From Actinoplanes subtropicus (GTDB lineage Bacteria > Actinomycetota > Actinomycetes > Mycobacteriales > Micromonosporaceae), in contig NZ_JOJL01000009.1 of the NCBI RefSeq assembly GCF_000721705.1, forward strand, positions 62,001 to 126,000: 64,000 bases of DNA, read 5' to 3'. This document shows, piece after piece, positions 1 through 9,970 of the stretch. The notes beneath the pieces are model-generated. The model was not told the DNA's origin. It made no database searches and saw only the letters and a list, made by a program, of their open reading frames with translations. Numbering within the stretch: the first letter of the stretch is position 1; the number at the start of each line of letters is the position of its first letter. The translations under genes were made by a program, and so were the position numbers.

Positions 1-1
1 C

Positions 2-1102
2 AACCAGGCGGCCGGCGGCCGCTACACGATCGTCGGCAACCTGCTGCCCAGCGACGCCGACGGCCAGCGCGACCAGTTCGTCCGCCGGCTCGCCGCCCAC
101 GACAGCGGCATGGACCTGCTCGGCATGGACGTGACCTGGACCGCCGAGTTCGCCGAGGCCGGCTGGATCCGCGAGCTGACCGGCGACGAGAAGGCGCAGG
201 CCATCAAGGACACCCTGCAGCCGCCGATCGACACGGCCACCTGGAAGGACAAGCTCTACGGCATTCCCCGCACCACCAACGTCCAACTGCTCTGGTACCG
301 CAAGTCGCTGGTGCCCACCCCGCCCAAGACCTTCGACGAGATGATCACGATGGCCCAGCAGCTCAAGGCGCAGGGCAAACCGTATGAGATCGGACTGACC
401 GCGGCCCAGTACGAGGGTTACGTCGTCAACATCAACAACCTGGTCACGGCGTACGGCGGCACCCTGGTCAACGCCGACAGCACGAAGCCCACGGTCGACG
501 ACAAGACCGTGCAGGCCCTCACCATGATGCGCCGGCTCGCCACCTCCGGCGTGACCAGCCAGTCGCTGTCCAACGCCCAGGAGCCGGAGGTCTTCGCCGA
601 CCTCCAGGCCGGCCGGTCGGCGTTCTCGCTGAACTGGCCGTACGTGCTCAGCGCCATGCGGACGGCGAACCCCGCGATCGTGGACGACCTCGGCTTCGCC
701 CCCTACCCGTCGATCGACGGCGGGACGCCGAAGGTGACCCTCGGCGGGATGAACTACGCGATCAGCACGTACAGCAAGCACCCCACCGAGGCGTTCGAGG
801 CCGGCATGTGCATGCGCGACGAGAAGAACGCGCTGAGCGCCGCGCTGGACGCCGGTGACGTGCCGGCCCTGTCCACCGTCTTCGACGACCCGGCGTTCAT
901 CAAGGCGTACCCGATGAAGGACGTCATGCTCACCGAGCTGAAGAACGCCGTGCCGCGCCCGGTGTCGCCGGTCTACCAGAACATCTCCACGATCGTCTCC
1001 ACCACGTTGTCGCCACCCAGCAAGATCAATCCGCAGAAGTCCGCCGACAAGCTCCGCACCGCAATCCAGGCCGCCATCGATGGCAAGGGGATCCTCCCGT
1101 GA
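2..1102 (+). CDS. Sugar ABC transporter substrate-binding protein, 5'-truncated
   Basis: The window opens inside this gene; the frame is open from base 2, so at least 366 residues of the mature protein are present and the signal peptide is missing. The visible part has the family 1 extracellular solute-binding fold: an early stretch reading LPSDADGQRDQF, a segment LYGIPRTTNVQLLWYRKSL typical of maltose/trehalose binders, and a C-terminal pattern of polar helices. It should capture an alpha-glucoside outside the membrane and deliver it to the two permeases that follow. The stop overlaps the GTG start of the next gene by 4 bases, indicating translational coupling. The substrate is inferred from the downstream GH13 glucosidase. 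Confidence 0.9.
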   Translation, partial: NQAAGGRYTIVGNLLPSDADGQRDQFVRRLAAHDSGMDLLGMDVTWTAEFAEAGWIRELTGDEKAQAIKDTLQPPIDTATWKDKLYGIPRTTNVQLLWYRKSLVPTPPKTFDEMITMAQQLKAQGKPYEIGLTAAQYEGYVVNINNLVTAYGGTLVNADSTKPTVDDKTVQALTMMRRLATSGVTSQSLSNAQEPEVFADLQAGRSAFSLNWPYVLSAMRTANPAIVDDLGFAPYPSIDGGTPKVTLGGMNYAISTYSKHPTEAFEAGMCMRDEKNALSAALDAGDVPALSTVFDDPAFIKAYPMKDVMLTELKNAVPRPVSPVYQNISTIVSTTLSPPSKINPQKSADKLRTAIQAAIDGKGILP

Positions 1103-2058
1103 CCGCTACGCCGACCCCGGCGGCCGCGGAGTCGGCCGACCTCCAAATCGAAGAAGAAACCACCGCCATCGCCCGCAAGCGGCACAACGAGGCCAAGGCG
1201 GCCGAGCGCAAGCTGGGCCTGCTGCTGGTCTCGCCCGCGGTCGTCATCATGCTCGCGGTGACGGCGTACCCGGTGCTGTACGCGATCTGGCTCTCGCTCA
1301 ACAAGGCCGACCTGCGTAGGCCCAACGACAACCACTTCATCTGGTTCAGCAACTACGTCACCGTGCTGTCCAGCCCGATCTGGTGGACCGCGTTCGGGGT
1401 CACCGCGCTGATCACCGTGGTCAGCGCCGCGTTCGAGCTGGCCCTGGGCATGATCCTGGCGATCATCATGCACCGCACGATCGTCGGGCGGGGCCTGGTG
1501 CGGACCTCCGCCCTGGTCCCCTACGCGATCGTGACCGTGGTCGCCGCGTTCTCCTGGCGGTTCGCCTGGACCCAGGACCTGGGCTGGCTGGCGCCGAAGG
1601 GCTCGGCCCCGCTGACCTCGTTCTGGCCCTCGATCGGGATCATCATCCTGGCCGAGATCTGGAAGACCATCCCGTTCATGGCGCTGCTGCTCATGGCCGG
1701 CCTCGCCCTGGTGCCGGAGGACCTGCTCAAGGCGGCCTCGATGGACGGCGCGTCGGCCTGGAAACGCTTCTGGATGGTCACCGTGCCGCTGATCAAGCCG
1801 GCCATCCTGGTGGCGCTGCTGTTCCGCACGCTCGACGCGTTCCGGATCTTCGACAACATCTTCATTCTCACGAGCGGGTCCAACAACACCAGCTCGGTGT
1901 CGATGGTGACCTACAGCAACCTGATCAGAGGGCTGAACCTCGGCATCGGCTCGGCCATGTCGGTGCTGATCTTCATCACCACCGGAATCATCGCGTTCGC
2001 GTTCATCAAGCTGTTCGGCGCCGCCGCGCCGGGCGCCGACCCCGGTGGGAGGCGGTAG
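1099..2058 (+). CDS. Sugar ABC transporter permease, MalF/ThuF type
   Basis: 319-residue inner-membrane permease. A hydrophilic, Glu/Lys-rich N-terminus of about 40 residues precedes the first membrane helix ([20 protein letters not shown]), followed by about five more helices. The cytoplasmic EAA-type loop that docks on the ATPase reads [19 protein letters not shown] (about residues 210-230). Start is the GTG at 1099, overlapping the binding-protein stop. It forms the channel with the next permease. Position between binding protein, second permease and ATPase supports an alpha-glucoside importer. Confidence 0.93.
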   Translation: MTATPTPAAAESADLQIEEETTAIARKRHNEAKAAERKLGLLLVSPAVVIMLAVTAYPVLYAIWLSLNKADLRRPNDNHFIWFSNYVTVLSSPIWWTAFGVTALITVVSAAFELALGMILAIIMHRTIVGRGLVRTSALVPYAIVTVVAAFSWRFAWTQDLGWLAPKGSAPLTSFWPSIGIIILAEIWKTIPFMALLLMAGLALVPEDLLKAASMDGASAWKRFWMVTVPLIKPAILVALLFRTLDAFRIFDNIFILTSGSNNTSSVSMVTYSNLIRGLNLGIGSAMSVLIFITTGIIAFAFIKLFGAAAPGADPGGRR

Positions 2059-2060
2059 CC

Positions 2061-2894
2061 GTGCAACCCGCGACGACCAACCGCAAGCTGATGTGGTGGG
2101 GGATCAACATCCTCGTGCTGCTGTACGCGTTCGTACCGGTGTTCTGGCTGCTCTCGCTGTCGCTCAAGAACGCCGAGACGCTCAACGACGGCAACTACTT
2201 CCCGACCCACCCGACCGGCGCCAGCTACCAGGCGATCTTCCAGAACGACGACTTCGTCCGCTCGCTGATCAACTCGATCGGCATCTGCCTGATCTCCACG
2301 CTGGTGGCCATCGTGATCGGCACGATGTGCGCGTACGCGATCGCCCGCCTGCAGTTCCCGGGCAAGGCGGCGATCCTGGCGATGGCCCTGCTGGTCTCGA
2401 TGTTCCCGCAGATCGCGCTGGTCACCCCGCTGTTCAAGATCGAGACGGCGATCGGGCTGTTCGACACCTGGCCGGGCCTGATCATCCCGTACATCACCTT
2501 CGCGCTGCCGCTGGCGATCTACACGCTGTCCGCGTTCTTCCGGGAGATCCCGTGGGACCTGGAGAAGGCGGCGAAGATGGACGGCGCCACCCCGTACCAG
2601 GCCTTCCGGCAGGTCATCACCCCGCTGGCGATGCCCGGCGTGTTCACCACGGCGATCCTGGTGTTCATCGCGTGCTGGAACGACTTCCTGTTCGCGCTGT
2701 CGCTGACCTCGACGTCGAACGCGCGCACCGTGCCGGCCGCGATGAGCTACTTCACCGGGGCCACCACCTTCGAGAAACCGACCGGGCCGATCGCGGCCGC
2801 GGCCATCGTCATCACCATTCCCATCGTGCTGTTCGTGCTGGTCTTCCAGCGGCGCATCGTCGCCGGCCTGACCTCCGGCGCGGTAAAGGGCTGA
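2061..2894 (+). CDS. Sugar ABC transporter permease, MalG/ThuG type
   Basis: 277-residue partner permease starting at GTG 2061, two bases after the previous stop; an upstream extension in this frame runs antiparallel to no known domain and is only the shadow of the preceding permease. Six membrane helices are visible, with the EAA loop [15 protein letters not shown] followed by the conserved Pro-Leu-Ala region, and the C-terminal [12 protein letters not shown] ending typical of MalG-like subunits. It pairs with the MalF-type protein to form the membrane pore and is co-transcribed with it. Confidence 0.93.
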   Translation: MQPATTNRKLMWWGINILVLLYAFVPVFWLLSLSLKNAETLNDGNYFPTHPTGASYQAIFQNDDFVRSLINSIGICLISTLVAIVIGTMCAYAIARLQFPGKAAILAMALLVSMFPQIALVTPLFKIETAIGLFDTWPGLIIPYITFALPLAIYTLSAFFREIPWDLEKAAKMDGATPYQAFRQVITPLAMPGVFTTAILVFIACWNDFLFALSLTSTSNARTVPAAMSYFTGATTFEKPTGPIAAAAIVITIPIVLFVLVFQRRIVAGLTSGAVKG

Positions 2895-2904
2895 GGAGCG
2901 AAAA

Positions 2905-4077
2905 GTGGCCGAGATCGTTCTGGAGCACGTCGTCAAGCGTTACCCCGACGGGGCCCTGGCCGTCGACGACTTCAACCTCGACATCGCCGACGGCGAGTTC
3001 ATCATCCTGGTCGGCCCGTCCGGCTGCGGGAAGTCGACCACCCTCAACATGGTGGCCGGCCTCGAGGACATCACCGCCGGCAAACTGATCATCGACGGTC
3101 AGGTGGTGAACGACAAGGCGCCCAAGGACCGCGACATCGCCATGGTGTTCCAGTCCTACGCGCTCTACCCGCACATGACCGTCCGGGAGAACATGGGCTT
3201 CCCGCTGCGGCTGGCCGGGATGGACAAGCAGACCATCCGGCAGAAGGTGGACGAGGCCGCCGAGCTGCTGGAGCTGACCCAGCACCTGGACCGCAAGCCG
3301 GCGAACCTGTCCGGCGGGCAGCGGCAGCGCGTCGCCATGGGCCGGGCCATCGTCCGGCAGCCCAAGGCCTTCCTGATGGACGAGCCGTTGTCCAACCTGG
3401 ACGCGAAACTGCGGGTGCAGATGCGTACGCAGATCTCCCGCATCCAGAAATCGCTGGGCACCACGACGCTCTACGTGACGCACGACCAGACCGAGGCGAT
3501 GACCCTCGGCGACCGGGTCGTGGTCATGCGGGCCGGCGTCGTGCAGCAGGTGGGCACCCCCGCGCACCTGTACGCCCACCCGTCGAACCTGTTCGTGGCC
3601 GGCTTCATCGGCAGCCCGTCGATGAACTTCCTGCCCGGGCAGCTGAAGGGCGGCGGCACGGTGGTGACCGCCCTCGGCGAGGCCCAGCTGCCCGACCGGT
3701 CCCGGCGGGCGCTGGACGGCGCGTCCGGCGACCGGGAGGTGATCGTCGGCATCCGGCCGGAGCACTTCGAGGACGCGTCGGTGGTCGGCGACAAGCCCGG
3801 GGCCACCTTCGACGCGCCGATCGACATCGTCGAGGCGATGGGGTCGGACGTCTACGCCTACTTCACCGTCAAGGGTGAGGGCGCGAGCTCGGCCGAGCTC
3901 GACGAACTGGCCAAGGACACCGGCAACGACCTGCACGGCACCGGGCTCTCGATCACCGCCCGGCTGGACGCCGCCTCCGGCGTGCGTCGCAACAGCACCG
4001 CCAAGCTCTGGTACGACACGGCGAAGCTGCACCTGTTCGACGCGTCCACCGGCAAGAACCTGCTCGAAGCCAACTGA
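2905..4077 (+). CDS. Sugar ABC transporter ATPase, UgpC/MsmX family
   Basis: 390-residue ATPase. Walker A GPSGCGKST at residues 37-45, Q-loop FQSYALYPHMTV, signature LSGGQRQRVAMGRA, Walker B AFLMDEPLSNLDAKL, and switch His in VTHDQTEAM. The last 130 residues form the OB/TOBE regulatory domain found in carbohydrate importers. GTG start with GAGGAG 8 bases upstream. It is the only sugar-type ATPase in the window. The two other sugar importers here (28259-31485 and 49345-53023) have no ATPase of their own, so this protein may energise them too; MsmX-type sharing is known in the family, but its occurrence here is inference. Confidence 0.95.
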   Translation: MAEIVLEHVVKRYPDGALAVDDFNLDIADGEFIILVGPSGCGKSTTLNMVAGLEDITAGKLIIDGQVVNDKAPKDRDIAMVFQSYALYPHMTVRENMGFPLRLAGMDKQTIRQKVDEAAELLELTQHLDRKPANLSGGQRQRVAMGRAIVRQPKAFLMDEPLSNLDAKLRVQMRTQISRIQKSLGTTTLYVTHDQTEAMTLGDRVVVMRAGVVQQVGTPAHLYAHPSNLFVAGFIGSPSMNFLPGQLKGGGTVVTALGEAQLPDRSRRALDGASGDREVIVGIRPEHFEDASVVGDKPGATFDAPIDIVEAMGSDVYAYFTVKGEGASSAELDELAKDTGNDLHGTGLSITARLDAASGVRRNSTAKLWYDTAKLHLFDASTGKNLLEAN

Positions 4078-4089
4078 GAGGACATTCGC

Positions 4090-5649
4090 ATGAGCACCTG
4101 GTGGCGCCACGCGGTGATCTACCAGGTCTACGTGCGCAGCTTCGCCGACTCCGACGGCGACGGGATCGGGGACCTGCCGGGTGTCCGATCCCGCCTGCCG
4201 TACCTGCGGGACCTGGGCGTCGACGCGCTGTGGCTCAACCCGTTCTACCCGTCCCCGCAGGCCGACGCGGGCTACGACGTCTCGGACTATCGCGACGTCG
4301 ACCCGCGTTTCGGCACCCTCGCCGACGCGGAGGCACTCATCGCCGAGGCCCACGCGTACGGCCTGCGCCTGATCTTTGATCTTGTGCCGAACCACACCTC
4401 GGATCAGCACCCCTGGTTCCGGGCCGCCCTCGCCTCGCCGCCGGGCAGCCGCGAGCGGGCCCGGTACCTGTTCCGCGACGGCCGCGGATCGCGCCCGCCC
4501 AACAACTGGTCGAGCGCGTTCGGCGGCCGCGCCTGGAGCCAGGTCCCCGACGGCCAGTGGTACCTGCACCTGTTCGCACCGCAGCAGCCCGACCTGGACT
4601 GGACCAACGACGAGGTGCGAGCCGAGTTCGAGTCGATCCTGCGGTTCTGGCTCGACCGCGGCGTCGACGGCTTCCGCATCGACGTCGCCCACGGCCTGGC
4701 CAAGGACCCGGCGATGACCGACCTCGGCACCGGCCACGCCACCTCCGGCCCGGCCGTCGAGGGCCACCCGCACTGGGACCTCGACGAGGTGCACGACGTC
4801 TACCGAGCCTGGCGCCGGATCAGCGACGGCTACCCCGGCGACCGCACCTTCGTCGGCGAGATCTGGGTGGCCGACCCCGCCCGGCTCGCCCGCTACCTGC
4901 GCCCCGACGAGCTGCACACGGCGTTCAACTTCACCTTCCTGCTGGCGCCCTGGGACGCCAAGGCGCTGCGCTACGCGGTGGACGAGAGCATGCGGGCGCT
5001 GGCCTCGGTGGGCGCCCCGGCCACCTGGGTCCTGTCCAACCACGACGTCATCCGGCACGTCACCCGCTACGGCGACGGCGCGACCGGCCTCCGGCGCGCC
5101 CGGGCGGCGGCCCTGCTGATGCTGGCCCTCCCCGGCGGCGCCTACATCTACCAGGGCGAGGAGTTGGGTCTGCCCGAGGTGCTGGACCTGCCGTCCGAAC
5201 TTCGCCAAGACCCGACCTTCTTGCGTACGCAGGGGGCAGACCCCGGCCGGGACGGCTGCCGGGTCCCGCTCCCGTGGTCGGGCACCGCCCCACCCTTCGG
5301 CTTCGGCCCGTCCACGGCGTGGCTCCCCCAGCCGCCGTCCTGGGCACGGCTGACCGCGGACCGCCAGTCCTCGGACCCGGCGTCGATGCTGTCGCTGTAC
5401 CGGTCGGCGCTACGTCACCGGGCCGCCCTCGCGGTGGACGACTCGCTCACCTGGCTGCCGAGCGCCAGGGACGTGCTGGCCTTCTCCCGCGCTCCCGGCT
5501 TCTCCTGCGTGGTCAACGCCGGCGACCGCCCAGCCTCGGCACCCGACGCCGTGCGCGGCGCCCGGCTGCTGCTTGCCAGCGACCCCCTCGCCAGCGACAA
5601 CACCCTCCCTCCCGACACCGCCGCCTGGTACCTCACGGAAACCCGCTGA
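4090..5649 (+). CDS. GH13 alpha-glucosidase (oligo-1,6/alpha-glucosidase-like)
   Basis: 519-residue cytoplasmic enzyme with no signal peptide. It begins WWRHAVIYQVYVRSFADSDG, the standard start of the oligo-1,6-glucosidase/alpha-glucosidase branch of GH13. Conserved regions: DLVPNHTS, GFRIDVAHG (nucleophile Asp), FVGEIW (acid/base Glu) and SNHD (stabilising Asp). Last gene of the alpha-glucoside operon, 12 bases after the ATPase, so it should hydrolyse the imported sugar to glucose. The C-terminal beta domain is short. Specificity (maltose, isomaltose, trehalose or sucrose) cannot be read from the sequence. Confidence 0.93.
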   Translation: MSTWWRHAVIYQVYVRSFADSDGDGIGDLPGVRSRLPYLRDLGVDALWLNPFYPSPQADAGYDVSDYRDVDPRFGTLADAEALIAEAHAYGLRLIFDLVPNHTSDQHPWFRAALASPPGSRERARYLFRDGRGSRPPNNWSSAFGGRAWSQVPDGQWYLHLFAPQQPDLDWTNDEVRAEFESILRFWLDRGVDGFRIDVAHGLAKDPAMTDLGTGHATSGPAVEGHPHWDLDEVHDVYRAWRRISDGYPGDRTFVGEIWVADPARLARYLRPDELHTAFNFTFLLAPWDAKALRYAVDESMRALASVGAPATWVLSNHDVIRHVTRYGDGATGLRRARAAALLMLALPGGAYIYQGEELGLPEVLDLPSELRQDPTFLRTQGADPGRDGCRVPLPWSGTAPPFGFGPSTAWLPQPPSWARLTADRQSSDPASMLSLYRSALRHRAALAVDDSLTWLPSARDVLAFSRAPGFSCVVNAGDRPASAPDAVRGARLLLASDPLASDNTLPPDTAAWYLTETR

Positions 5650-5682
5650 CGGCGCCCCCTCGCCACCGTCCCGGGCCCAGAT

Positions 5683-5785
5683 CTTGATGGCGCGGCATTC
5701 GGAGCTGACCGGAAATCTCCACCCTCGGCAGGCGGGAGTCCAACGGTGAAGAGGATCTGTTCGCTCCGAACGCCGCGCCATCAAG
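5683..5785. repeat. Palindromic element with 23-bp inverted termini (copy 1)
   Basis: Arms 5683-5705 and 5763-5785 are inverted complements with one mismatch in 23 bases; the left arm begins CTTGATGGCGCGGC. The 57-base loop is unlike the flanking genes. The element sits between the 3' ends of two convergent genes, where it could act as a bidirectional terminator. A related copy starts at 25139, so it is a dispersed repeat rather than a local terminator only. It has no coding capacity. Confidence 0.75.
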
Positions 5786-5821
5786 GTCTACCTCGAGATC
5801 GGCGGTGGCCCGGTCGTCGAG

Positions 5822-6865
5822 CTATTCAGGTGGCGGCCAGGGCCAGGGGTGGCCGTCGGCGAGGCCGCCGGCCGCGGCGAAGGCGGTGGCGATCCGCTCG
5901 TGGGATGCGTCGGCGGCGAGCGCGAGGAGCAGCAGGATTCGGGCTTTGTAGGGGCCGAGCAGGCCGGCGGGGATGAGGCCGCGGCCGATCAGATCCCGCT
6001 CGGAGCCGGGGAAGCCGTACGTTCCGGCCAGGACCGGGCCGCTCCCGGTTCGGGAGGCGAGCACGATCGGGATGCGCGCGCTGGCCTCGGTCAGCGTGGG
6101 CAGCCACGGCTCGGGAACGTGCCCGACGCCGAAGCCGGCCACCACCAGCCCGTCAACGCCTCCGATGATCGTGTTCAGCAGGGCGCCGTCGTCGCCGAAC
6201 GTCGCCGTGTAGAGCCCGACCCGCGGCATCCGATCGCCAGGCAAGGGCAGCGTGTACCGACCGCCGAGCCGGTTGACGACCACGGCCCGGCCCTCGACGA
6301 CGTAGCCCAGCGGCCCGCCGTTCGGCGACACGAAGGTGGCCACGCTGGTGGAATGGCTCTTCCGCACGCGGCGCGCGGCATGAATCTCGTCGGCCAGAAC
6401 AACCAGGCACCCGAGGTCACGGGCGGCGGCACTCGCCGCCACCCGGATCGCGGCGAGCAGGTTCGCCGGCCCGTCCGCCCCCGCCCGGCCCGGGTTACGC
6501 ATGGCCCCGGTCACCACGATCGGCTGCGGCCCGGCGTGCAGCAGATCGAGGACGTACGCCGTCTCCTCGATCGTGTCCGTCCCCTGCGTGACCACAACCC
6601 CGCTGATCGAGCCGGCCAGGCGCGCCTTGATCTCCCCGACCAGTCCGGTCAGGTCGGCAATGGTCAGCGACGCACCGGGCTTGCTGCGGAAGGTCAGCAC
6701 GTCGAGGTCGATGCCGGTCTCCGCAAGCCCGGGAACCGCGTCGACCAGTTGCCGGCCGGTCAGCGACGGCGTGGCGCCACCGGCCTCGCCGGCGGTCATC
6801 GCGATCGTGCCACCAAGGGCGACCACCAGCACCCGCGGCGCCGATGCGCTATCTTCTCCAGCCAA
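5822..6865 (-). CDS. L-asparaginase
   Basis: 347-residue asparaginase/glutaminase-fold enzyme converting L-asparagine to aspartate and ammonia. Active-site elements: GGTIAM near residue 20 (nucleophile Thr) and VVTQGTDTIEET (second Thr plus Asp), then TGAMRNPG and ADEIHAARRVRKSHS. No signal peptide, so a cytoplasmic type is likely. The start at 6865 is TTG; no better start precedes the GGTIAM strand. It lies 45 bases downstream of the DUF1963 gene on the same strand and may be the last gene of that transcript. Confidence 0.93.
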   Translation of the reverse strand: MAGEDSASAPRVLVVALGGTIAMTAGEAGGATPSLTGRQLVDAVPGLAETGIDLDVLTFRSKPGASLTIADLTGLVGEIKARLAGSISGVVVTQGTDTIEETAYVLDLLHAGPQPIVVTGAMRNPGRAGADGPANLLAAIRVAASAAARDLGCLVVLADEIHAARRVRKSHSTSVATFVSPNGGPLGYVVEGRAVVVNRLGGRYTLPLPGDRMPRVGLYTATFGDDGALLNTIIGGVDGLVVAGFGVGHVPEPWLPTLTEASARIPIVLASRTGSGPVLAGTYGFPGSERDLIGRGLIPAGLLGPYKARILLLLALAADASHERIATAFAAAGGLADGHPWPWPPPE

Positions 6866-6910
6866 CGTGCGGCCCCTTCGTCAACCGACCCGCCAAGCTC
6901 CCTCGACCGC

Positions 6911-7918
6911 TCATTGACTGTTCAGCCGAATCGGCCCGCCGGGGCAGGCCCGGCACATGAAGATGCGCAGCCCGTAGTTGCGGGCGGTGTGCACGCCGGT
7001 GGGTTCGGTGGCGGCCAGCCATTCGGGGTTGATGCGCGACGGCTCGAGGTGGGCGTCCTCGACCGGTAGCCAGGCCCCCGGCCGCCCCTCGGTCTCGCCG
7101 ATCGTCAGGAGCAGGTCTGTCGGCGCGTGGCAGCCGGCGCAGAGCATCGGGTCGAGGTCGCTCGCACCCCACTGCGCGTATCCGCCGACCTTCCACCCCG
7201 GCGCCTGCGACACCGAGGAATACGACTCCGCACCGAATTGCCGGCTGTCCTCGAAGGCCTCGACCTGCGCCCCGAGGTCCTCGGGGAGCTCCTGCCACCA
7301 GGGATACTCGACCACCTGCTCGGGATGCAGCACGCAGCGGCGCGGCCGGAAGTCCTCCTCGCTCACGGCAACCGGCGGCGGGGTGGGCAACACGTCGAGG
7401 ACGTCAGCCGCCGCCCGCCAGCGCAGCTGGATCGCCGGCCCGGCATAGTCCGCCCCGACATAGTGCACGTTCGGACACCACAGCACCTGGAGCATGTCGG
7501 TGCCCGGTGGGCACCGCAGATCCGGCACATCCGCGGCGCGTAGCTGGGCGACCGGCACCAGCGGGCCGGGCTGCTCCGCCATCGTGCGCGCGAGCAGGAA
7601 GGTGCCCTCCTCCGTGGTGCTGACGCCGCAGAACCCCGGCGCCGCCGCATGCAGCGCCCTCATCACCTGAGCGGTGGGGTTCCGCAGCCGCCCGGCGAGT
7701 TCGGGCGGGACCGGTGTCCGGGTTTCCACGCTGTGCGGCTGGTCGCAGCTGGGCCACGGCTCATCGGCGGGCCAGAGCAGCGGCCCGCCGACGTGACTGT
7801 CGAACGGCCCGGGCTCCCCCGGCCGCGGATGCAGCCGCGTCGCCGTCCTCGCAAACGCGCCAATGCCCGGGAACAAAGCCTTGAGATCCAGCGGCCGCGC
7901 CGGCGAGGTTCGAGTCAC
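6911..7918 (-). CDS. DUF1963 (YwqG-like) protein with C-terminal cysteine pairs
   Basis: 335 residues, GTG start. The N-terminal half carries the DUF1963 pattern: SHVGGPLLWPADEPWPSC (about residues 41-58), and later KVGGYAQWGASDLD, as in YwqG-type proteins. The C-terminus has two cysteine pairs, CAGC and CRAC, which could bind zinc. Function of the family is unsettled; members often occur near polymorphic-toxin immunity genes. It lies 55 bases downstream of the E2-E1-JAB gene on the same strand, so it may be co-transcribed with it. No signal peptide or membrane segment. Confidence 0.8.
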   Translation of the reverse strand: MTRTSPARPLDLKALFPGIGAFARTATRLHPRPGEPGPFDSHVGGPLLWPADEPWPSCDQPHSVETRTPVPPELAGRLRNPTAQVMRALHAAAPGFCGVSTTEEGTFLLARTMAEQPGPLVPVAQLRAADVPDLRCPPGTDMLQVLWCPNVHYVGADYAGPAIQLRWRAAADVLDVLPTPPPVAVSEEDFRPRRCVLHPEQVVEYPWWQELPEDLGAQVEAFEDSRQFGAESYSSVSQAPGWKVGGYAQWGASDLDPMLCAGCHAPTDLLLTIGETEGRPGAWLPVEDAHLEPSRINPEWLAATEPTGVHTARNYGLRIFMCRACPGGPIRLNSQ

Positions 7919-7973
7919 GGCCGGAAGCGTAGCGGTACCTGCGGTCGTCGGCGGTCCTGCTCAGCACGGCTGG

Positions 7974-9970
7974 TCAGGCCTCCCTGGCGAGGCCGGCGCG
8001 GTCGAAGACGTGTGCGGCGATGTCCGGGGTGAGGTGGCCGCCGGCCAGCCAGTCCGCCCACTGCCCATCCGCGCCGCCGATGACCAGCACCCAAGCAGTG
8101 GGGCGATGGTCGTTCGCCGTCATACAGCAGTCTCCGAGCGGCCTCGTGGTCGGTCTTGCTGAGCCTCGGCGGACCGAACGGGTGGGTGTGCCAGGCTCCG
8201 CTGAAGGTGAGCGTATCGGCGCTGGACCGGCGGTACTCGCGGACGGCGTCGGCCAGCCCCGAGGTACCGAGCACGAAACCTCCCGGGGACGTCTCGCTGT
8301 CCGGGGGCGGCCCGCCGACGCTCGTCACCCAGACGATGCGGGCCGCGTGGTCGAACTGACCGTAAAGCGGTCCGCCCGTCTCGGTCCGCCCGTCGCGTCG
8401 GCGGGCGATCCAGAGGGCCAGTTCCCGCATCGCGTCCAGCGCCGCGGGATCGATACGTACCTGGTAGGCGCCGCCCCGATCGGCCACGACGTAGTCGCTG
8501 AGCCAGTGCAAGTGCTCCACGTGGCCGACTGGCGGCTCGGTGCCCGGCATTCGCACGATGGACGCCCCGAGCGGCGGTGTCGGCCGCTCGGACTCATATT
8601 CCTGTAGCCGGGTGAGGCCGGCGTCGAGCATGGTGGCGGCCAACGCGGTCACGTCGGTGGCAGACCCGCGGAACGTCGGTGACGAGCATCCGTACTCGGG
8701 CTGGAACCAGTCCGTACGGGGTGGGTCCGGGAAGAAGTCGCGGCCGACGTCGGCGAGGCGGGGGTCGCCACTGAGCAAGGCGATCCGGCGCAGCACGTCG
8801 GTGCCCCCGCCGCTCGCCGCGGGCATCGATACGGTGGAAATGCCGCGCTCGGCCCGATGACCCACAGCCAGGGTGATGAGCGCTGACCGGTCGTGCGCAG
8901 GATCGCCCCGGACAAGTTCGAGCAGGTTGCGACCGTTCGATTGGCGGTCGCGTCGATGATCAGGTCGACGCCGTGCCAATCGCGGCACCCGGTCAGCACG
9001 TCCCGGGCATCTTCGGCATACGCCGTGATCCGTGCATCGGGACGGATCGCGCGCAAACCTTCGGCCAGGGCCGCCGCCTTGCGGCGCCCGATGTCGCGCT
9101 CGTCGTACGGCTGGCGTACCAGGATGCCCGGATGCACCAGGCCGTTGTCGACGAGGTGGAGTTCGGCCGCGCCGGCGCGCAGGCACAGCTCAGCGGCCGG
9201 CGCGCCCAGCGCGCCGCAGCCGAGGATCAGCAGCCTGCGGCCCAGGAGCCAACCGGCCGGCCGGTCCTGGTCTCGGCGCACCGTGATCTGGCCACGCTGA
9301 TCGAAGACCCGCTCCCACCGTACGGTCGCGTCCGTGTCGGCTCGCCAAGCCGCGAGGTGCGCGATCCGGTGGGGCGCGTCCGCCCGGGTGGACGGGCTCG
9401 CGAGGAGCACCGTGATCGGCGGCGTCGTTCCGGCCTCCCGGCCACGCTCGGCATTGATCTCGATGATCTCGTCCAGCAAGTCCTGCGCGTAGGTTCGGGA
9501 AAGCCGCTGCGCGTCCAGGGTCCGCAGGAGGTCATCAATGGTTTCGGGATACTCCACGCCGACCGGGCGAGGCAGCACGATGACCAGGGCAAGGTGTTCG
9601 GGCGTCTCCCCCATCTGGTTGAGCCGACTGATGTCAGCGGCTGCCTTCTGCCAGCCGACGACGTCGCGTCGTTCGTCGTTGACCTGGGCCAGGACGGCCA
9701 CACCCAACTCCGCGCGCCCGCTCGCGGTCAGGGAGTCAGGCACGTCGGTCCGCACGACGATGCAAGCGTCGCCGGTGTTCGGGAACGCGGTGGGCGGATC
9801 CCAGGGGAGGTCGGCGTTGTCCAGCATGCCGTTGGCGGCACGGCTGTACCACTGAAAGAGCCGGGACAGGAATCCGAACATGCCGTCGCTCGGGTCCCAG
9901 TCGCTGTCGCTGCCGTAGAGGCAGATGGCGCGCCGCCACTGGACGTGCGGCAGCCCGTCGAAGCGGTCAT
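7974..9970 (-). pseudogene. E2-E1(ThiF)-JAB ubiquitin-like conjugation fusion, frame-disrupted
   Basis: Three domains are readable in order but in different frames. (1) E2-like: FDGLPHVQWRRAICLYGSD followed by a GMFGFLSRLFQWYSRAANG helix. The Cys in ICLY is in the position of the E2 active site. (2) E1/ThiF: GCGALG nucleotide loop, ILVRQPYDERDIGRRK with the Arg and Lys of the ATP site, then DLIIDATANR. (3) JAB: Glu in ETGGPLYG and a perfect JAMM motif HTHPFGPPRLSKTD. A conserved-looking Cys (YGCSSPTF) lies between E1 and JAB. The frame changes at 9965-9966, at 8925-8926 (one G missing in each) and at 8100-8103 (one G too many). Correcting all three gives one continuous protein starting at ATG 9970 and ending at TGA 7974. 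The gene is either decayed or mis-sequenced; the intact motifs favour the latter. Confidence 0.75.

Noticed and set aside
2812..5208. Very long minus-strand reading frame (798 codons) across ATPase and GH13 genes
   Set aside because: It is the antisense shadow of two well-supported genes; such frames are expected in GC-rich DNA, and the translation is low-complexity Arg/Val/Gly-rich with no domain.
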